DNA of 64,000 nt from Chitinophagaceae bacterium (GTDB lineage: Bacteria; Bacteroidota; Bacteroidia; Chitinophagales; Chitinophagaceae). The translations under genes were made by a program, and so were the position numbers. The DNA lies in the NCBI GenBank assembly GCA_004322015.1, contig SCQT01000102.1, positions 1 to 64,000 of the forward strand, given 5' to 3'. Positions 60,257-64,000 of this stretch are shown here, in pieces (position 1 is the stretch's first letter; each line of letters starts with the position of its first letter). A model generated the notes under the pieces. It did not search any database, was not told the origin of the DNA, and was given only the letters and a program-made list of their open reading frames with translations.

Positions 60257-61543
60257 TTATTTTGCTTTTGCCAACCAGTAGTTCTTTTTCCCCTTTTGCA
60301 CCAGGATATATTTTCCGTTAATCAGTTTCTGAATAGTAACGGCTGAATCAATGCCTTCCACCTTTTCTTTATTCAGACTTACTCCTCCGCTTTGCACCGT
60401 TTTGCGGGCCTCCCCCTTGGATAAAAATATTTTTGTTTCTGCAAGAAAACTGACAATGTCTATTCCTTCATTCAGCCTGGATAAAGATATATCAACTTGC
60501 GGTACGCCTTCCATGACCTGCAATAATTGCTTTTCATTCAGGGATTGCAAAACATCTGCTGTGGCATTTCCAAAAAGTATTTCTGAGGCCTTTACGGCAA
60601 ATTCATATTCCTTTTCACCATGGATGAAACATGTAACTTCGCCGGCTAATCTTTTTTGTAAAGTGCGAAGATGTGGCGCTTGTTGATGTGCAGTGATAAG
60701 GTCTTCTATTTCTTCTCTGGGCAAAAAAGTAAATATCTTAATGTATTTCTCCGCGTCTGCATCGGCGGTGTTGAGCCAGAATTGATAAAATTGATAAGGC
60801 GAAGTCCTGTTCGGGTCCAGCCAAATATTTCCCTTTTCTGTTTTACCGAATTTACCTCCGTCTGATTTTGTAATCAACGGACAGGTAAATGCGAAAGCTT
60901 CACCCCCAGCTTTACGACGAATGAGTTCAGTTCCCGTTACGATATTTCCCCACTGGTCGGAGCCTCCCATTTGTAACTTGCAGTTTTTCTGCGTATAGAG
61001 ATAATAAAAATCATAACCCTGCACCAACTGATAGGTGAACTCTGTAAATGACATCCCTGTCTCACTTTCCAGGCGTTTTTTTACGGAGTCTTTTGCCATC
61101 ATATAATTCACGGTAATGTGCTTACCGACATCGCGTATAAAATTCAGAAACGAGAAATTCTTAAACCAGTCGTAGTTGTTGACGATATCGGCGGCATTGG
61201 GTCTGGAAGGATCAAAGTCTAAAAATTTTTCCAATTGTCTTTTAACACCTTCCAAATTATGTTGAAGTGTTTCTTCGCTCAGCAAAACCCTCTCCTCCGA
61301 TTTTCCCGTAGGATCGCCCACCATGCCGGTGGCTCCTCCTACCAAAGCAATGGGTTTATGACCTGCTCTCTGCATGTGTACTAAAACAAGTATAGGCACC
61401 AGACTACCTATATGTAATGAATCTGCGGTGGGATCGAAACCAATATATCCGGCAGTCATTTCTTTTTGCAGTTGCTCTTCGGTACCCGGCATCATGTCCT
61501 GGATCATACCCCGCCAGCGTAATTCTTCCACCAAATTAGTCAT
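60257..61543 (-). CDS. tyrS: tyrosyl-tRNA synthetase
   Basis: Class I synthetase, TyrRS. The 428-aa protein contains the HIGH-type motif [11 protein letters not shown], the tyrosine pocket [13 protein letters not shown] and [14 protein letters not shown], the KMSKS-type loop [11 protein letters not shown], and a C-terminal S4 RNA-binding domain ([20 protein letters not shown]). It is convergent with fucD. Confidence 0.95.
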   Translation of the reverse strand: MTNLVEELRWRGMIQDMMPGTEEQLQKEMTAGYIGFDPTADSLHIGSLVPILVLVHMQRAGHKPIALVGGATGMVGDPTGKSEERVLLSEETLQHNLEGVKRQLEKFLDFDPSRPNAADIVNNYDWFKNFSFLNFIRDVGKHITVNYMMAKDSVKKRLESETGMSFTEFTYQLVQGYDFYYLYTQKNCKLQMGGSDQWGNIVTGTELIRRKAGGEAFAFTCPLITKSDGGKFGKTEKGNIWLDPNRTSPYQFYQFWLNTADADAEKYIKIFTFLPREEIEDLITAHQQAPHLRTLQKRLAGEVTCFIHGEKEYEFAVKASEILFGNATADVLQSLNEKQLLQVMEGVPQVDISLSRLNEGIDIVSFLAETKIFLSKGEARKTVQSGGVSLNKEKVEGIDSAVTIQKLINGKYILVQKGKKNYWLAKAK

Positions 61544-61564
61544 TAGCTAAAACAAAAATTTTTG

Positions 61565-61572
61565 CAAACGTA
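61565..61572 (-). promoter_or_regulatory. TAnnTTTG -7 element of tyrS
   Basis: CAAACGTA on the plus strand reads TACGTTTG on the minus strand, 21 nt upstream of the start codon. Confidence 0.5.
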
Positions 61573-61639
61573 CGATATTAGGTTGGAAAGTGGAGAAGCT
61601 TAAGAGATTGTACAATGGGGAAGTGAAAAGATTGTAAAG

Positions 61640-61969
61640 TTAGTATGTCCAAAAACGAGGCGAAAGAGAAAATATGGAAGATATTAGCGGAAAAGAATAA
61701 GAGCTATTTGAAATACAGCCCACAATCAGCAGGACGGTTACGACAAAGAGGCTTACTCCCCATTTGACCATATCAAATTTTGCTTTTGCGATTTCTGCTT
61801 TCAGACCTGATTGTAAATCTGAAATATCGCTTTTGGTTGCCAGATTCACACTTTGTAAATTCAACTCTTTTTCGATTTTAGCTTCAATATACTCAGTCAG
61901 GTTTTCAGCCGTATCCCGGCCGAGTTTTTCACTCAAAAGGTTATAGAGTTTAGTAATGGTAATAGTCAT
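61640..61969 (-). CDS. small coiled-coil membrane protein (DUF1640/CCDC90-like)
   Basis: The 109-aa product (ATG 61969, MTITITKLYNLLSEKLGRDT) has a helical, charged region with ENLTEYIEAKIEKELN and ATKSDISDLQSGLKAEIAKA. One membrane helix follows (about 66-85, WGVSLFVVTVLLIVGCI), then a short tail. This layout matches the DUF1640-like group of bacterial coiled-coil proteins, whose function is unknown; such genes are often found in accessory DNA. It follows ribE on the same strand by 43 nt. A longer start (62047) would overlap ribE and looks wrong. Confidence 0.55.
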   Translation of the reverse strand: MTITITKLYNLLSEKLGRDTAENLTEYIEAKIEKELNLQSVNLATKSDISDLQSGLKAEIAKAKFDMVKWGVSLFVVTVLLIVGCISNSSYSFPLISSIFSLSPRFWTY

Positions 61970-62012
61970 GGGTTTAAACTTTGTATAAAGATAGCGAAAA
62001 ATAAAACGAGAG

Positions 62013-62597
62013 TCAAATCTTGTACAATCTCGTAACATATTTTCCAATCAGATCAAATTCCAGGTTTACAATATCATTTTCTCTGAGTAAATGCATCGTT
62101 GTATGCTCGAAGGTGTAAGGAATCACAGCCACTGTAAATTCATTTTCTGTGACACTGAATACAGTAAGACTGATGCCATTTAAGGCAATAGAACCTTTTT
62201 CAATAATTAAATGGGCGAATTTTTCCGGGAACCTTATCCGGAATTCGGTACTCCCGTTTCTGTTAGCAATTTGCAAACATTTTCCGGTGGTATCCACATG
62301 TCCCTGTACGAGGTGTCCATCAATAAACTTTTGCAAAGTGAGTGAACGTTCCAGGTTTATCTGATCTCCCGGTTTTAAGGTCCCAAGATTGGTCTTTTGC
62401 AAAGTCTCCGCCACTGCAATTACCTGATGCCTGTCATGATCAATGGCAGTGACCGTCAGGCAGGCACCGTTATGGGAAACGCTTTGATCCGGCCTGAGCT
62501 CCCGGCTGATGGGAGAATGGATGGAAAAGATAAGATTATCTTTATCCTGCCTGATATTCGTGACGGTACCTAATGCTTCAATGATGCCTGTAAACAT
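62013..62597 (-). CDS. ribE: riboflavin synthase
   Basis: Dismutates two 6,7-dimethyl-8-ribityllumazine molecules to riboflavin. The 194-aa protein starts with MFTGIIEALGTV and has two lumazine-binding barrel repeats: NGACLTVTAI with NLERSL and GHLVQGHVDTTG in the first, and GSIALNGISLTV with VIPYTFEHTT in the second. No FMN riboswitch was seen upstream. Confidence 0.95.
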   Translation of the reverse strand: MFTGIIEALGTVTNIRQDKDNLIFSIHSPISRELRPDQSVSHNGACLTVTAIDHDRHQVIAVAETLQKTNLGTLKPGDQINLERSLTLQKFIDGHLVQGHVDTTGKCLQIANRNGSTEFRIRFPEKFAHLIIEKGSIALNGISLTVFSVTENEFTVAVIPYTFEHTTMHLLRENDIVNLEFDLIGKYVTRLYKI

Positions 62598-62656
62598 ACC
62601 TGTGCAAATTTCGGTTTTTGCTTTTAGAAAATTTGATTTATTTCCAAAAAAGAATA

Positions 62657-62664
62657 TATCTTTG
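62657..62664 (+). promoter_or_regulatory. TAnnTTTG -7 element of rpsU
   Basis: TATCTTTG gives a leader of about 17-20 nt, just long enough to hold the Shine-Dalgarno sequence before the ATG at 62687. Confidence 0.55.
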
Positions 62665-62676
62665 CACCCCTAAAAC

Positions 62677-62682
62677 AAGGAG
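62677..62682 (+). promoter_or_regulatory. strong Shine-Dalgarno sequence of rpsU
   Basis: AAGGAG ends 4 nt before the ATG at 62687. No comparable, correctly placed SD was noticed in front of other genes in the window. It also fixes the start at 62687 rather than the upstream in-frame codon at 62618. Confidence 0.8.
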
Positions 62683-62686
62683 ATAC

Positions 62687-62884
62687 ATGTTAATTATTGA
62701 TTCCAAAGATTGCGAAAATATTGACAAGGCGCTCAAAAAGTACAAAAAGAAGTTTGAACGCGCCCGCATATTAACTCAACTACGCGATCGCCAGGCTTTC
62801 ACTAAACCATCCGTAAGACGCAGAGATGAGGTGCTGAAGGCAGCTTATCGCCAGCAGATTATGAGCGGAAAATTGGATAAGTGA
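62687..62884 (+). CDS. rpsU: 30S ribosomal protein bS21
   Basis: The 65-aa basic protein (MLIIDSKDCENIDKALKKYK, then RDRQAFTKPSVRRRDEVLKA) is bS21. In Bacteroidota ribosomes bS21 helps to hide the 3' end of 16S rRNA, including the anti-Shine-Dalgarno, so most mRNAs lack SDs. Its own gene here has a strong SD, in line with proposed autoregulation: free anti-SD on bS21-deficient ribosomes would favour rpsU mRNA. It precedes a Xer recombinase gene. Confidence 0.95.
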   Translation: MLIIDSKDCENIDKALKKYKKKFERARILTQLRDRQAFTKPSVRRRDEVLKAAYRQQIMSGKLDK

Positions 62885-62998
62885 TCCTGCAGCCTCCTTA
62901 TTTTACCTTCTTGAAAAAATAAGGTATTTTCATTGACAATTACAGAGTTTTTTTAACTTTACAGGAATAAATGTTTTCTGGAGGATTGTCATTTTTTT

Positions 62999-63907
62999 AT
63001 GTGGAAGAATCAATATCCTGCTATACTTGCTCCTTTTATTGACTATGTCAAGTTCGAGAAACGTTATTCCGGTCATACGGTTATCGCCTACCAGAATGAT
63101 TTGACGGAATTCCTGCTTTTTATAAAAGAAAAATATGAGGAAACGGAGCCTGCAAGGATTTCAGCCCCGATGATACGTTCGTGGCTCGTTTCTTTAAGGA
63201 ATGATAATATTCAGCCCAGATCCATCAACCGCAAGCTTTCTGCTTTAAGATCGTGGTATAAATTTTTATTAAAAAATAAAAAAATAGAGGCAAATCCTTT
63301 GCAAAAGATCAATCCTCCTAAATCAGGGAAACGGCTGCCGGTTTTTGTTGAACGTATTCCCATGGACAGATTGTTGCATCAGATTGAATTACCGGATACT
63401 TTTGAAGGGCATACTCAGCGGTTAATAGTGGAACTTTTATATGCCACCGGTATCAGGAGGTCTGAATTGATTAACCTGAAGATCATGGATATTGATCATT
63501 CGGCCGGAACAATAAAGGTCCTGGGTAAAGGCAGCAAGGAACGGATCATCCCAATCAGTACCGAACTGCTCGGTAAGATGGACGCTTATCAGGCAGAGAA
63601 AGATCAAATGGTTTCAAGTGATCTTCCTTTTTTATTGGTTACAGGGAAAGGCAAAAAATTATATCCTGAATTTGTGTATCGTTCCGTGAAAAAGATGTTA
63701 GGGTTGGTAACCACACTGGAAAAGAAGAGTCCGCACGTTCTGCGCCATACTTTTGCCACCCACCTGGTAAATAACGGAGCCGATCTGAACGCTGTAAAGG
63801 AGCTTTTGGGCCATGCTAACTTATCTGCCACCCAGATTTATACGCATAATACCATCGAACAATTGAAGTCTGTATATGAGCAGGCGCATCCCCATTCGGG
63901 GAAATAA
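62999..63907 (+). CDS. XerC/XerD-type tyrosine recombinase
   Basis: The 302-aa protein has the N-terminal SAM-like core-binding domain (EKRYSGHTVIAYQNDLTEFL) and the C-terminal catalytic domain. Catalytic residues visible are Arg in ATGIRRSELINL, Lys in GKGSKERIIPI, His-x-x-Arg in HVLRHTFATHL, His in LLGHANLSATQIYTH and the Tyr nucleophile in IYTH. The placement after rpsU is usual in Bacteroidota, and it is probably the chromosomal dimer-resolution enzyme; XerC versus XerD cannot be decided here. The last 93 nt of the window (63908-64000) hold no gene that can be supported. Confidence 0.9.
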   Translation: MWKNQYPAILAPFIDYVKFEKRYSGHTVIAYQNDLTEFLLFIKEKYEETEPARISAPMIRSWLVSLRNDNIQPRSINRKLSALRSWYKFLLKNKKIEANPLQKINPPKSGKRLPVFVERIPMDRLLHQIELPDTFEGHTQRLIVELLYATGIRRSELINLKIMDIDHSAGTIKVLGKGSKERIIPISTELLGKMDAYQAEKDQMVSSDLPFLLVTGKGKKLYPEFVYRSVKKMLGLVTTLEKKSPHVLRHTFATHLVNNGADLNAVKELLGHANLSATQIYTHNTIEQLKSVYEQAHPHSGK

Positions 63908-64000
63908 AAAGAGGTTTATTCTCCACGGAAAATAATTTTCCAAATAAAAGTTAAAATCTGAAGAAAAGAGATGAATGAATCAAAAAAAATTACTACATTA

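Noticed and set aside
62618-62686. 23-residue N-terminal extension of bS21
   Set aside because: It would begin upstream of the -7 element, and the SD marks the start at 62687.
63908-64000. Start of a ribosome hibernation factor gene
   Set aside because: Gene order makes it plausible, but the few codons visible do not match that family.

Overview
The window looks like a chromosomal segment of a Bacteroidota bacterium, probably of the Chitinophagia/Sphingobacteriia type. Evidence: an Oar-like TonB-dependent receptor with a carboxypeptidase-regulatory domain, a secreted protein with a type IX secretion (T9SS)-like C-terminal domain, tail-fibre-like surface proteins, a complete SUF operon, class-typical ECF sigma factors, near absence of Shine-Dalgarno sequences, and many copies of the Bacteroidota -7 promoter element TAnnTTTG. 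Most genes are housekeeping genes in short units on both strands. No rRNA, CRISPR array, intact insertion sequence or complete prophage was seen.

Layout. 0-9.2 kb: end of an upstream gene, a decayed 11-bp repeat field, a broken LOG-family gene, the Oar-like receptor, ribBA, an LptF/LptG permease, greA, a HIT protein and aroC. 9.2-20.6 kb: DoxX and a small membrane protein, aspS, an ECF sigma factor, uvrA, an MBL hydrolase, then a three-gene sigma / membrane anti-sigma-like / CpxP-like periplasmic module, a TPR protein, a thiamine-binding protein and a methyltransferase. 20.6-29.2 kb: patatin, two glycosyltransferases, tsaC, a lipoprotein-like MsrA, queG, hpd, tRNA-Leu(GAG), prfC. 29.4-36.6 kb: sufBCDSE-sufT, rpiA, ssb. 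36.9-45 kb: a surface/accessory stretch with a DUF2116-like Zn protein, two related tail-fibre-like secreted proteins (one with a C-terminal S74 chaperone), a frameshifted ORF6N gene and a T9SS-like cargo protein, all separated by tandem repeats. 45-64 kb: guaA, a substrate-binding-like lipoprotein, lysC, an Ldh-type oxidoreductase, DUF3467, radC, two tandem beta-barrel paralogues, a UbiD-family decarboxylase, a class I terpene-synthase-like protein, pruA, L-fuconate dehydratase, tyrS, ribE, rpsU and a Xer recombinase.

The most unusual content lies between genes. Two families of short tandem arrays recur: period 7 (five main places, with shared words such as GGCTTTC and ATTCACG) and period 11 (four places, two of them inverted copies of one composite element about 39.5 kb apart). 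Several begin within about 25 nt of a stop codon. One period-7 array supplies the stop codon of lysC, another encodes the hydrophobic core of a signal peptide, and a third is interrupted at the same word position by two MITE-like elements with about 18-bp terminal inverted repeats. They resemble the heptanucleotide STRR sequences of cyanobacteria in form. I do not recall a description of such a system in Bacteroidota, but I could not search.

Other points of interest are four genes whose start codon sits 4-6 nt after TAnnTTTG (candidate leaderless mRNAs: uvrA, sufB, guaA, tsaC), rpsU as the only gene noticed with a strong, well-placed Shine-Dalgarno, and the terpene-synthase-like protein with DDxxD, NDxxDxxxD and RY motifs. 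All statements come from reading the sequence by eye; no alignment or database search was run.
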